Positions 17,805-25,247 of a stretch of DNA of 64,000 bases are shown here, piece by piece. Under the pieces are notes generated by a model. The model saw only the letters and a program-made list of their open reading frames with translations, ran no database searches and was not told the origin of the DNA. Location: the NCBI GenBank assembly GCA_041743975.1, contig JBGTLT010000069.1, positions 1 to 64,000 of the forward strand. Reading direction: 5' to 3'. The stretch is from JTS-RE37 sp041743975. GTDB taxonomy: Bacteria > Bacteroidota > Bacteroidia > Flavobacteriales > Flavobacteriaceae. Numbering within the stretch: position 1 is the first letter of the stretch; each line of letters starts with the position of its first letter. The position numbers and the translations under genes were made by a program.

Positions 17805-20240
17805 ATGTTCATCAACTATCTAAAAATCGCCTTCCGTAATGTTTGGAATAACAAGCTGTTCTCCCTGATCAATATCATTGGGCTGGCCATTGGGCTCAGT
17901 GCCTCCTTTGTCATCGGTTTGCTGATCTTCTATGATGTTACCTTTGACAAATTCCATCCTGAAGGAGACCGGATCTACCGTATAACATCAGATTGGCAAA
18001 CGCCTGAAGGCGAATCGCACAACAGGGGTGTGCCGGTACCCCTTGGAAACAGGATAAAGGAAATACCGGGAATAGAAAGTTCAGCCCTGTTTTTTGCCAT
18101 CAATTTCCAGAAAATTGAAAATGTAACGGATGATAAGGTTTTCAAAAATGTGGATGATGTACTGTTCGGAGACGCATCTTACTTTGAGATCATTCAATAC
18201 CAATGGCTGGCGGGGGAACCATTCCGGATACTTGCCAACCCGGGGGAAGTGGTCCTGACCCGTTCCAGGGCAGCCCGCTATTTTCCGGGCGCTACCCCCC
18301 AGCGCATCATAGGCCAGACCCTGACGTATAATGATTCCGTGGCGGTAAAGGTCGTTGGTGTTGTGGAGGATTTTAAAGAACGAAGTGATTTTAATTTTCA
18401 GGAATTCCATTCAATAAAAACAGCGGCTTATACCCACATGAAAGAAAGGGTAGTTGATGAGACCTGGAATAATACCAACTCCGGAACCCAAGTGTTTGTG
18501 AAAATATCCAAACAATCAGACCTCAGGGCCATCCAAACGCAATTGGATGATTTGGCGATGGAACACACGGATGAACAGCTTAAGTCCTTCGGACAGACGC
18601 GGAAATTCCACATGCAACCCCTTTCCGACCTCCATTTTAATCCGGATTATGGCCTGTTTAACCACAGCAAGGGTCAGCCCAGCAAGTCAGTCCTTTTCAG
18701 CTTGAGTAGCATTGCGGTTTTCCTGTTGTTACTTGGCTGTATTAATTTTATCAACCTGAATACGGCCCGGGCCACACGACGGGCCCGGGAAATAGGAATC
18801 CGCAAGACACTGGGCGGTTCCAGAACGCAGCTGATGAAACAGTTTTTGATCGAAGCTTTGGTACTTACGCTCACGGCGGCTGTTGTATCCCTTTTGTTTT
18901 CCGGCTGGTTGCTCAGGATATTTTCTGATTTTATGCCCCAGGGGATTGGGACGGAGCTGTTTAAAGACCCGTTTGTCATTGGGGCAACGGTGATCCTGAT
19001 CCTCCTGGTAGCTTTGTTTTCGGGGTTCTATCCGGCACTCTTACTTTCAGGTTTTAAACCGGTGACTGTCCTTAAAAACCAGGTCTTTCCCATAGGAGGC
19101 AAGTCCGGTTTACGAAAATATTTGACGGTATTCCAATTTGTAATAGCGCAGGTCTTTATCATTGCGACCTTGCTGGTAGGCAAACAACTTAACTTTATGC
19201 TGAATGCGGATATGGGATTCAGAACAGAGGCAACTGTATTTCTAAGGGCCTGGCATGATGATGATTTCAGCAAACGCCAAAACCTGGCTACGGCATTGGC
19301 CGGGATACCACAGGTTGATATGATAAGTTTTGGAGGGGACCCTCCGGCCTCCGGTAATATCAACAGCACCATTGCAACCTTTATTGACAAAGACAAGGAA
19401 GTGCATACAGACCTTCAATTGCTGTTTGGGGATTTGAATTACAGGAAACTTTATAACATTCCCCTGGTCGCCGGCAGGGAGCGGTTGAATGATACGATAC
19501 GGGAATATATAATCAATCAAAAATATGCCAGGATGCTCGGTTTTGAAGATCCGGGGGAAACTGTTGGAAAGGTTATAAAAATCGGTGATGAGTGGCATCC
19601 CATCGTAGGTGTCATGAAGGATTTCAACCAGCATTCCTTCCGGTCCGGCATACAACCCATGGCACTTACCGGTGATGTAGACAGGGCCTTTTATTACCAG
19701 TTTAATACGCTGCATTTTGAAGTAAAAAGCGGAACCAACAGCGGGAATGTGATGGGCAACCTGGAGAAGGCGTGGAAGGGTATCTACCCTGAAGCGGATT
19801 TCGAGCTGAATTTTCTGGATGATACCCTGAAACAGTTTTATGAACAGGAACAAAAAACAGCGGTTTTATTAAAATGGGCCACCGGCCTTGCCATACTGAT
19901 CAGTTGCCTGGGGCTTCTGGGCCTGGTGATCCATACCACGGAAAGGCGCATCAAGGAAGTTGGCATCCGCAAGGTTCTGGGGGCTTCTGTTGCACAACTG
20001 AACCTCTTGCTCTGTAAGGAATTTATCCTGCTGGTCGGTATTGCTTTTGCCATTGCCACGCCCATTGCCTGGTGGGGACTTCATACCTGGCTTGAGGCTT
20101 TTGCCTATAAAACAGATCTCAGCTGGTGGGTATTCCTGCTCAGCGGTATCCTTATGCTCCTGGTTGCCCTGGCGATCATTAGCGTAAAAACCATTTCCTC
20201 AGCCAACGCAAACCCGATAAAAAGTCTGCGCACTGAATGA
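17805..20240 (+). CDS. FtsX-like ABC transporter permease 3
   Basis: This 811-residue paralogue begins MFINYLKIAFRNVWNNKLFSL. It has a membrane segment at about 20-42, a periplasmic core, and a first FtsX domain with GCINFINLNTARATRRAREIGIRKTLGG. The final FtsX domain (EVGIRKVLGASVAQLNLLL) ends ANANPIKSLRTE. It is more divergent from permeases 1 and 2 than they are from each other. Three permeases with one nearby intact ATPase suggest alternative permease subunits sharing an ATPase, or substrate diversification after duplication. Confidence 0.9.
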   Translation: MFINYLKIAFRNVWNNKLFSLINIIGLAIGLSASFVIGLLIFYDVTFDKFHPEGDRIYRITSDWQTPEGESHNRGVPVPLGNRIKEIPGIESSALFFAINFQKIENVTDDKVFKNVDDVLFGDASYFEIIQYQWLAGEPFRILANPGEVVLTRSRAARYFPGATPQRIIGQTLTYNDSVAVKVVGVVEDFKERSDFNFQEFHSIKTAAYTHMKERVVDETWNNTNSGTQVFVKISKQSDLRAIQTQLDDLAMEHTDEQLKSFGQTRKFHMQPLSDLHFNPDYGLFNHSKGQPSKSVLFSLSSIAVFLLLLGCINFINLNTARATRRAREIGIRKTLGGSRTQLMKQFLIEALVLTLTAAVVSLLFSGWLLRIFSDFMPQGIGTELFKDPFVIGATVILILLVALFSGFYPALLLSGFKPVTVLKNQVFPIGGKSGLRKYLTVFQFVIAQVFIIATLLVGKQLNFMLNADMGFRTEATVFLRAWHDDDFSKRQNLATALAGIPQVDMISFGGDPPASGNINSTIATFIDKDKEVHTDLQLLFGDLNYRKLYNIPLVAGRERLNDTIREYIINQKYARMLGFEDPGETVGKVIKIGDEWHPIVGVMKDFNQHSFRSGIQPMALTGDVDRAFYYQFNTLHFEVKSGTNSGNVMGNLEKAWKGIYPEADFELNFLDDTLKQFYEQEQKTAVLLKWATGLAILISCLGLLGLVIHTTERRIKEVGIRKVLGASVAQLNLLLCKEFILLVGIAFAIATPIAWWGLHTWLEAFAYKTDLSWWVFLLSGILMLLVALAIISVKTISSANANPIKSLRTE

Positions 20241-20283
20241 AGGTGCATACAGTATTCATCAACAACATCAAAAAACGATTAGC

Positions 20284-20621
20284 ATGTGGTTCCATATCAT
20301 CAAGATCGCCAGACGAAAATTATGGCGTAAAAGGGGAAGTGCGTTTATCAGGAAGGTTATGTAGGCGACAGCAGGCCAGATCACCTATGGGCTATGCATA
20401 GATTTCCTGAAACTTGTAGGTATCTCCGCCCTTGTATCCCTGCCATTGGGCTGGTATGACATGAACAAGTGGTTGCAAGGTTTTGCTTATAAAACAAGTA
20501 TGAGTTGGTGGGTTTTTGCCTTGGCGGGAATTAGTGCCTTGACAATAGCCTTGCTAACGTTAAGTGGGCAGAATTTTAGAGCAGCTACGGAGACCCGGTT
20601 GATGCATTGCGTGAAGAATGA
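20284..20621 (+). pseudogene. Remnant of a fourth FtsX-like permease
   Basis: An ATG at 20284 opens with MWFHIIKIARRKLWRKRG, the usual permease N-terminus. It runs straight into IRKV, part of the last FtsX domain, so roughly 650-700 codons have been lost. A TAG at 20362-20364 replaces the Gly codon expected in RKVLGA. The frame then continues with the terminal membrane segments (DFLKLVGISALVSLPLGW, WWVFALAGI). Near 20590 a frameshift moves the ending into another frame, where PVDALREE and a TGA at 20619-20621 match the normal family C-terminus. Deletion, nonsense and frameshift together mark a dead gene. Confidence 0.85.
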
Positions 20622-20643
20622 AATAACTCTTCCCTTTTTCTAA

Positions 20644-20677
20644 GGGAGGTAACCCGATTTATCGGGTCGGAGGGATT
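20644..20677. repeat. Palindromic repeat, left copy flanking the DUF559 gene
   Basis: This 34-base unit contains the dyad ACCCGAT-TT-ATCGGGT (20652-20667) and is preceded by a small CCCTT...AAGGG hairpin. It differs at only two positions from the unit at 21270-21303 on the other side of the DUF559 gene. Confidence 0.8.
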
Positions 20678-20731
20678 AGGGAACACGTTACAGGAGGAAT
20701 CTCCCCTTTCTCTGCCTTTGGCAGATTCATT

Positions 20732-20754
20732 CCCCTCTTTAAAAAAGAGGGGAG
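20732..20754. repeat. CCCCTCTTT/AAAGAGGGG hairpin
   Basis: CCCCTCTTT pairs with AAAGAGGGG around a loop of a few A residues. It lies between the left palindromic repeat and the DUF559 gene, and may act as a weak bidirectional terminator or be part of the repeat block. Confidence 0.55.
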
Positions 20755-20864
20755 CTTTAAAAAATTAAAAGTATTATGAAAGCTCATAATAGGCATTAAA
20801 AAAAATGGACAATACCAACCGACATATACAATTAAAAATCAATATTTTGTGAATATTTGTATAG

Positions 20865-21248
20865 ATGAAAAAAACACAAATCCATAACAAAAAAGAACTC
20901 TTAGAATTCCGAAGATCGCTAAGAAAAAATCTGACCACGGCAGCGGCTTTTCTTTGGAAACAATTAAAGGGGAAACAGTTAGATGGAAAAAAGTTTGCTA
21001 AGCAACACAGTATCGGTAAATATATTGTTGATTTCTATCTGGCATCGGACGAGTTGATTGTTGAACTCGATGGGGAAATTCATCAAAACCCGACTGCAGC
21101 CGAGCATGATCAAAAAAGAACTGACTATTTAAAAGGTCAAGGGTTCACCGTAATTCGGTTCGAAAACAAAATGGTATTTAATAATTTATCATCCGTTCTA
21201 ATGGAAATAAAGGGGAATTTTAAGGAAAATATAATTATAAACGAATAA
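20865..21248 (+). CDS. DUF559 endonuclease-domain protein (Vsr-like fold)
   Basis: This 127-residue protein is rich in Lys. LRKNLTTAAAFLWKQLKGKQLDGKKFAKQHSIGKYIVDFYLASDELIVELDGEIHQ is the DUF559 core: Asp in IVDFY and Glu in IVELDG fit the PD-(D/E)XK/Vsr-type nuclease site, and the end reads RTDYLKGQGFTVIRFEN. The family is related to very-short-patch-repair endonucleases, but its biological role is not established. It stands alone between two almost identical palindromic repeats next to a broken permease gene, which suggests a mobile or repeat-associated gene rather than part of the export operon. Confidence 0.88.
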   Translation: MKKTQIHNKKELLEFRRSLRKNLTTAAAFLWKQLKGKQLDGKKFAKQHSIGKYIVDFYLASDELIVELDGEIHQNPTAAEHDQKRTDYLKGQGFTVIRFENKMVFNNLSSVLMEIKGNFKENIIINE

Positions 21249-21254
21249 ATAGCT

Positions 21255-21303
21255 CCTCCCTTTGGAAAAGGGAGGTGACCCGATTTATCGGGTCGGATGG
21301 ATT
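21255..21303. repeat. Palindromic repeat, right copy flanking the DUF559 gene
   Basis: A perfect 9-base stem CCTCCCTTT-GGA-AAAGGGAGG (21255-21275) runs into the 34-base unit at 21270-21303, with the ACCCGAT-TT-ATCGGGT dyad. It is in the same orientation as the copy at 20644-20677 and starts seven bases after the DUF559 stop codon. Confidence 0.8.
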
Positions 21304-21441
21304 TCGTGATAAAACTTCTATTAAAGAAAATAGTATAAAATACGTAATCTCCCGGTAATGCCAAATTATGACACATCTTTTTGAAAAACCTATGCTAAAC
21401 TCAGTCGAAGTTGAGGGGAGCCTTTAATAAAAAATAAAATT

Positions 21442-22107
21442 ATGCTACTACAATTAAAGAACATTTACAAATGGGTACAACAAGGGGGGCAGCGGATTTT
21501 CCTTTTAAAGGATATCAACCTCACGGTGAAAGAGGGGGAATTTATTTCGGTGATGGGTCCTTCCGGCTCCGGAAAATCAACACTCTTGAACGTTATTGGC
21601 ATGCTGGACAATTTTGATGAAGGGGAGTATAAATTCCTCGATGAGCCTGTGCATTCCCTGAAGGAGAAACACCGTGCCACGCTATACAAGCAATATATAG
21701 GCTTTGTCTTCCAGGCCTACCATCTGATAGACGAATTAACGGTCTATGAAAACCTGGAGATGCCGCTATTATATAAAAAAATGAGCTCTTCGGAACGAAA
21801 GGCAGCGGTCGCAGATATGCTTGACCGATTTAATATCGTTGGAAAAAAGGACTTGTTCCCTACCCAACTCAGCGGGGGACAGCAACAGCTGGTGGGAGTG
21901 GCCCGTGCCCTGATCGGGAAGCCCAGACTCATTCTGGCGGATGAACCAACCGGGAACCTCAATTCCAAACAAGGCGAGGAAATTATGGAAATCTTCAGCC
22001 ACCTCAACAAGGAGGGGGTTACCATAATACAGGTAACGCACTCCGAAAAGAATGCGGAATATGGCTCCCGCACAATCAACCTGCTTGATGGCCGGGAAAT
22101 TAAATAG
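21442..22107 (+). CDS. MacB/LolD-like ABC ATPase with altered D-loop
   Basis: This 221-residue ATPase is paralogous to the one at 10826. Walker A is GPSGSGKS (39-46), the signature is LSGGQQQ (143-149), Walker B is LILADE with Glu168, and the H-loop is QVTHS. Two positions differ from the paralogue. The D-loop reads TGNLNS, with Asn174 in place of the near-invariant Asp. The residues after the signature read LVGVARAL in place of RVAIARAV. No intact permease follows it; the nearest upstream relative is a broken permease. It may serve one of the three full permeases, or may be decaying. Confidence 0.85.
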   Translation: MLLQLKNIYKWVQQGGQRIFLLKDINLTVKEGEFISVMGPSGSGKSTLLNVIGMLDNFDEGEYKFLDEPVHSLKEKHRATLYKQYIGFVFQAYHLIDELTVYENLEMPLLYKKMSSSERKAAVADMLDRFNIVGKKDLFPTQLSGGQQQLVGVARALIGKPRLILADEPTGNLNSKQGEEIMEIFSHLNKEGVTIIQVTHSEKNAEYGSRTINLLDGREIK

Positions 22108-22231
22108 TCCTGCCACCTGGGTAATCGCGGGGTATGAAAGAATTGCAAAATGGGGTGCACAGCCTATCAATACATGCAATAGGCCATATCTTATTTCAAT
22201 TTCATCCCTTCGGTATCTCACCCCTTTGCCT

Positions 22232-22239
22232 TATCTTTG
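22232..22239 (+). promoter_or_regulatory. Candidate -7 box for the mrp operon
   Basis: TATCTTTG matches the Bacteroidota -7 element TAnnTTTG and lies 37 bases before the Mrp start codon. I do not see a convincing -33 TTG. Confidence 0.45.
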
Positions 22240-22275
22240 TTGTTTAGAATGATTTTACATAACTAGCACTTCACA

Positions 22276-23433
22276 ATGGCGGTAAAGTTGGATAAGAAGG
22301 ATATCCTGAAGGCCCTGCAGACCATAACGGTCCCCGGGGATGGCCAGGACATGGTAACCAGCGGGGCAGTAGGTAACATCCAGGTATTCGGGGATGAGGT
22401 TGTTGTGGATATTACCATTAAAAACCCAAGCTTACAAGCCCGGAAGAAGACCGAAGTGGAAATCCTGAAAGCCATTCACCGGGAGGTTTACGAAAAAGCC
22501 AAAATCACGGTAAATATTAAGGTTGAGGTTGCGTCTGCCGCGAAGGCACGGGTGAATGAGATCAAGGGAAAACCCATTCCGGGGATTCAGAATATTATTG
22601 CCGTTGCATCGGGAAAGGGAGGAGTTGGTAAATCGACAGTAGCCGCCAACCTTGCTGTGACACTTTCCAAAATGGGTTTTAAGGTAGGGTTATTGGATGC
22701 CGATATTTACGGCCCTTCCATCCCCATTATGTTTGATGTAGCCCTGGAGAAACCTCGTTCGATAAACGTTAATGGGCAGTCCAAAATGAATCCGGTTGAA
22801 AGCTATGGTGTAAAAATATTGTCAATAGGATTTTTTACCCAGCCTAATCAGGCTGTGATATGGCGGGGCCCAATGGCTTCCAAGGCCCTGAACCAAATGA
22901 TCTTTGATGCGCACTGGGGCGAATTGGATTTTATGTTGATAGATCTGCCCCCCGGAACCGGCGACATCCACCTGAGCATCATGCAATCCCTGCCTGTTAC
23001 GGGTGCCGTCATTGTCAGTACTCCTCAGGAAGTGGCACTGGCTGACGCCCGCAAGGGTGTTGCGATGTTCCAGCAGGAAGCCATCAATGTGCCGGTTCTG
23101 GGTATCATAGAAAATATGGCATATTTCAGTCCGGAAGAGCTGCCAAACAACAAATACTATATCTTTGGCAAGGAAGGTGCGCGAAATCTTGCCTCGGATT
23201 TGGAAGTTCCGTTCCTTGGAGAGGTGCCCCTGGTCCAAAGTATCCGTGAAGCAGGGGATGCAGGGAGGCCGGCAGCTTTGCAGACCGCTACACCTGTAGA
23301 AGCTGCTTATGAAGAAATCACAAGGAATGTGGTGCAGGAACTGGTTAACAGGAATAAGGACCTTCCTCCGACGGAAGCCATCAAAATAACAACAATGGCA
23401 GGCTGTGCAGCTGTTAAAAAAGTTTCGCGCTAA
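22276..23433 (+). CDS. Mrp/NBP35-family Fe-S cluster carrier ATPase
   Basis: This 385-residue cytosolic protein has an N-terminal MIP18/DUF59 domain (residues 5-85) and a deviant-Walker P-loop ATPase domain with IASGKGGVGKST (about 111-121), LDADIYGPSIPIMF and LIDLPPGTGDIHLS. It matches the Mrp/ApbC group that binds and transfers Fe-S clusters to target proteins. I do not see the CxxC found in some members; single cysteines occur near the C-terminus (MAGCAAV). A NifU-like scaffold gene follows at once, which supports an Fe-S role. Confidence 0.92.
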   Translation: MAVKLDKKDILKALQTITVPGDGQDMVTSGAVGNIQVFGDEVVVDITIKNPSLQARKKTEVEILKAIHREVYEKAKITVNIKVEVASAAKARVNEIKGKPIPGIQNIIAVASGKGGVGKSTVAANLAVTLSKMGFKVGLLDADIYGPSIPIMFDVALEKPRSINVNGQSKMNPVESYGVKILSIGFFTQPNQAVIWRGPMASKALNQMIFDAHWGELDFMLIDLPPGTGDIHLSIMQSLPVTGAVIVSTPQEVALADARKGVAMFQQEAINVPVLGIIENMAYFSPEELPNNKYYIFGKEGARNLASDLEVPFLGEVPLVQSIREAGDAGRPAALQTATPVEAAYEEITRNVVQELVNRNKDLPPTEAIKITTMAGCAAVKKVSR

Positions 23434-23520
23434 CAGTAAGAAACGAAGGCAGGACAGTAGGCCGGGGTATCGGAAACCTCATTTACCGAGAATAGATTGG
23501 AGATAGTTAAAAATAGGATC

Positions 23521-23760
23521 ATGACATCAGAGGAACTTAGGATAAATGTGGAAAAAGCCCTGCAGGAGATCAGACCATTTTTACAAAGTGACGGGGGTGA
23601 TATATCACTCGTTTCAATCCACAATGATACCCTGGTGACGGTACGGCTCGAAGGCTCCTGTGTAGGCTGTAGTGTGAACCAGATGACCCTTAGGAGCGGG
23701 GTGGAAATGACCATTAAGAAGCATGCGCCCCAAATTGAGCAGGTCATCAATGTCAGCTGA
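23521..23760 (+). CDS. NifU-like Fe-S scaffold (NifU C-terminal domain)
   Basis: This 79-residue protein consists only of the NifU C-terminal domain: VEKALQEIRPFLQSDGGDISLVSI followed by the cluster-binding CxxC (Cys47 and Cys50 in GSCVGCSVNQMTLRSGVE). It should hold a transient [4Fe-4S] cluster. ATG 23521 was chosen since MTSEELRINVEKAL is the natural start; the reading from 23497 adds eight residues. It lies 87 bases downstream of the Mrp gene. Confidence 0.93.
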   Translation: MTSEELRINVEKALQEIRPFLQSDGGDISLVSIHNDTLVTVRLEGSCVGCSVNQMTLRSGVEMTIKKHAPQIEQVINVS

Positions 23761-23824
23761 ACACTTCAGGGATCCATCGAATATAAGCCCTATAGCTCCG
23801 CACCTATAATAAGCGCAGATTTTA

Positions 23825-24886
23825 ATGATCAAAACAGACATCTTACTGATCGGAGCAGGACCTACGGGTCTTTTTGCGGTTTTTGAAGCTGGATTATTGC
23901 AGTTGAGATGCCATCTTATCGATGCCCTGCCGTATCCGGGAGGCCAGTGTTCCGAGATCTATCCCAAAAAACCCATATATGATATCCCGGGATGTCCACA
24001 AATACTTGCGGGGGAATTGGTGGACAATCTGATGGACCAGATTAAACCCTTCCAGCCGGGATTTACCCTGGGGGAACGGGCAGAGACCATTGAAAAACTG
24101 GCTGACGGAAGTTTTATGGTTACGACCAATAAGGGAACCCGGCATCAGGCCCCGGTAGTTGCTATCTCAGGGGGTTTAGGGAGTTTTGAGCCCCGAAAAC
24201 CCCTGTTGGCAGATCTGGGCAAGTACGAGGACCATGGAATCTCCTATATCATTAAAGATCCGGAACTATACCGCAATAAAAAAGTGCTGCTCGCCGGCGG
24301 GGGGGATTCCGCTTTGGATTGGTCCATTTTCCTGGCTGATATTGCCGCTGAGGTTACCTTGGTGCACAGGCGGAACGAATTCAGGGGTGCCTTGGATTCT
24401 GTGGAAAAGGTGCAACACCTGAAGGACCAGGGCAGGATCAATTTGATCACCCCGGCCGAAGTAATCAGCCTTAAGGGCGGTACAGAACTGGAAGCTGTGG
24501 TAATTGCCAAAGCAACCGATCAGGAGGAAGAATTCGAAATAGAGGTCGATGCTTTTATACCCCTTTTTGGCCTATCCCCCAAGTTGGGCCCTATAGGCGA
24601 CTGGGGCCTTGAAATTGAGAAAAATGCCATTAAAGTTGATAATTCGCTCGACTATCAGACCAATATCCCCGGAATCTATGCCATTGGGGACGTGAATACC
24701 TACCCCGGGAAACTCAAATTGATATTATGCGGTTTCCATGAGGCCACCCTGATGTGCCAGAGTGCCTACCGTCGCATCAACCCGGACAAGAAATACGTCA
24801 TGAAGTATACAACGGTTGGTGGCGTTCATGGATTTGACGGCAGTGTGAAGGAGGCCCCTAAATCTGTTGTCAAGGCAATTGAATAA
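23825..24886 (+). CDS. NAD(P)/FAD-dependent oxidoreductase, ferredoxin-NADP reductase type
   Basis: This 353-residue flavoprotein has an FAD-binding GAGPTG motif (residues 10-15) and PYPGGQCSEIYPKKPIYDIPG. The NAD(P)-binding fold has LLAGGGDSALDW, and IPGIYAIGDVNTYPGKLKLILCGFHEA is the second FAD motif. The thioredoxin-reductase CxxC is absent, which places it with the TrxR-like ferredoxin-NADP+ reductases (YumC type). The ferredoxin encoded 13 bases downstream is its probable partner. Confidence 0.9.
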   Translation: MIKTDILLIGAGPTGLFAVFEAGLLQLRCHLIDALPYPGGQCSEIYPKKPIYDIPGCPQILAGELVDNLMDQIKPFQPGFTLGERAETIEKLADGSFMVTTNKGTRHQAPVVAISGGLGSFEPRKPLLADLGKYEDHGISYIIKDPELYRNKKVLLAGGGDSALDWSIFLADIAAEVTLVHRRNEFRGALDSVEKVQHLKDQGRINLITPAEVISLKGGTELEAVVIAKATDQEEEFEIEVDAFIPLFGLSPKLGPIGDWGLEIEKNAIKVDNSLDYQTNIPGIYAIGDVNTYPGKLKLILCGFHEATLMCQSAYRRINPDKKYVMKYTTVGGVHGFDGSVKEAPKSVVKAIE

Positions 24887-24899
24887 GAATAGAATCACT

Positions 24900-25229
24900 A
24901 TGTCCGATATCATTATAAAAATTAAAGACAGGGAAGGGGTAACCCATGAGGTTACCGCGCCCACGGATATGAATATGAACCTGATGGAACTTGTACGGTC
25001 ATATGAACTCGCCCCGGAAGGCACCATAGGTGTCTGTGGAGGCATGGCTATGTGTGCTTCCTGCCAGTGCTATATCCACTCCGGACATAAACTCCCTGAA
25101 AAATCGGATGAGGAAGAGGCCATGCTCTCTGAAGCCTTCTATGTCGCCGATAACAGCCGCCTGGGGTGCCAGATTCGTCTTGTCCGGGAATTAGATGGGC
25201 TGGAGGTGGAACTTGCCCCGGAATCCTGA
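24900..25229 (+). CDS. [2Fe-2S] ferredoxin, adrenodoxin type
   Basis: This 109-residue ferredoxin has ligands Cys46, Cys52, Cys55 and Cys90 in the pattern C-X5-C-X2-C...C (GVCGGMAMCASCQCYIH and SRLGCQIRL). That pattern is typical of adrenodoxin/ISC-type ferredoxins that supply electrons to Fe-S assembly or oxygenases. ATG 24900 is used; the upstream reading from 24867 overlaps the reductase gene and adds an unlikely leader. It lies directly behind the reductase, forming an electron-transfer pair. Confidence 0.92.
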   Translation: MSDIIIKIKDREGVTHEVTAPTDMNMNLMELVRSYELAPEGTIGVCGGMAMCASCQCYIHSGHKLPEKSDEEEAMLSEAFYVADNSRLGCQIRLVRELDGLEVELAPES

Positions 25230-25247
25230 GGTCTTGCAGGCTGTAAT

